Of a stretch of 15,332 bases of DNA, positions 15,299 to 15,332 are shown piece by piece. Location of the stretch: the NCBI GenBank assembly GCA_902497035.1, contig CABVDL010000063.1, positions 1 to 15,332 of the forward strand, given 5' to 3'. A program made the translations under genes and the position numbers. The notes beneath the pieces were generated by a model that saw nothing but the letters and a program-made list of their open reading frames with translations, was not told the DNA's origin and did no database searches. Each line of letters opens with the position of its first letter. The first letter of the stretch is position 1. Source of the DNA: an uncultured Prevotella sp. (GTDB lineage: Bacteria; Bacteroidota; Bacteroidia; Bacteroidales; Bacteroidaceae).

Positions 15299-15300
15299 AG

Positions 15301-15321
15301 TGGCCGGCCTGGTGCCGGCCA
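15301..15321. repeat. Hairpin at the end of the tandem array
   Basis: TGGCCGGC (15301-15308) and GCCGGCCA (15314-15321) form an 8-bp G+C-rich stem with a 5-base loop immediately after the tandem repeat. No U-run can be seen before the window ends. Confidence 0.6.
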
Positions 15322-15332
15322 CCAGCCCTTGG

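Overview
The window looks like a chromosomal segment of a Prevotella-like member of the Bacteroidales. The reasons are: Bacteroidetes -7 promoter elements (TAnnTTTG) upstream of several genes, leaders without obvious Shine-Dalgarno sequences, DUF4252 proteins, the long insert-containing form of IspG, a lipoprotein with acidic residues just after the lipid-bearing cysteine, and type IX secretion (T9SS)-like C-terminal sorting domains. I see no rRNA, tRNA, CRISPR array, transposase or prophage gene. Coding DNA is fairly G+C-rich, while intergenic DNA is AT-rich and carries many short repeats.

Left part (1-2025, minus strand): a compact four-gene unit, read from right to left, encodes a secreted DUF4252 protein, an ECF sigma factor, a small single-span membrane protein that overlaps the sigma gene (probable anti-sigma or regulator), and a second DUF4252 protein. 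It looks like a self-contained envelope-signalling module.

Centre (2262-6801, plus strand): a tightly packed housekeeping run holds rpoN (sigma-54), a PAP2-like integral membrane protein that overlaps rpoN by 4 bases, purE (purine synthesis) and ispG (MEP isoprenoid pathway). One -7 element lies just before rpoN. The four genes are probably co-transcribed although their functions are unrelated.

Right part (6978-15023): envelope and secreted proteins. A lipoprotein of the GHL10/DUF187 glycosyl-hydrolase-like family is on the minus strand. Divergent from it, with its own promoter, is a pair made of a secreted beta-propeller-like protein and, 8 bases later, a 1258-residue modular N-acetylmuramoyl-L-alanine amidase with a T9SS-type tail. 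A further secreted propeller-like protein with a similar tail follows under its own promoter. Together they suggest cell-wall processing or scavenging at the cell surface; this is inference from domains and position.

The non-coding DNA is the most unusual part. It holds a 40-bp perfect palindrome preceded by four tandem octamers (13622-13685), a repeat-dense spacer between two convergent genes using the same CAGAAGTCC word (6823-6970), a block of nested hairpins followed by a 22-bp tandem repeat at the right edge (15070-15322), and a pair of 10-bp direct repeats spaced 22 bp apart between the sigma operon and rpoN (2136-2167). I found no clear undescribed defence or mobile system. The strongest candidates for new biology are the repeat families and the secreted amidase locus.
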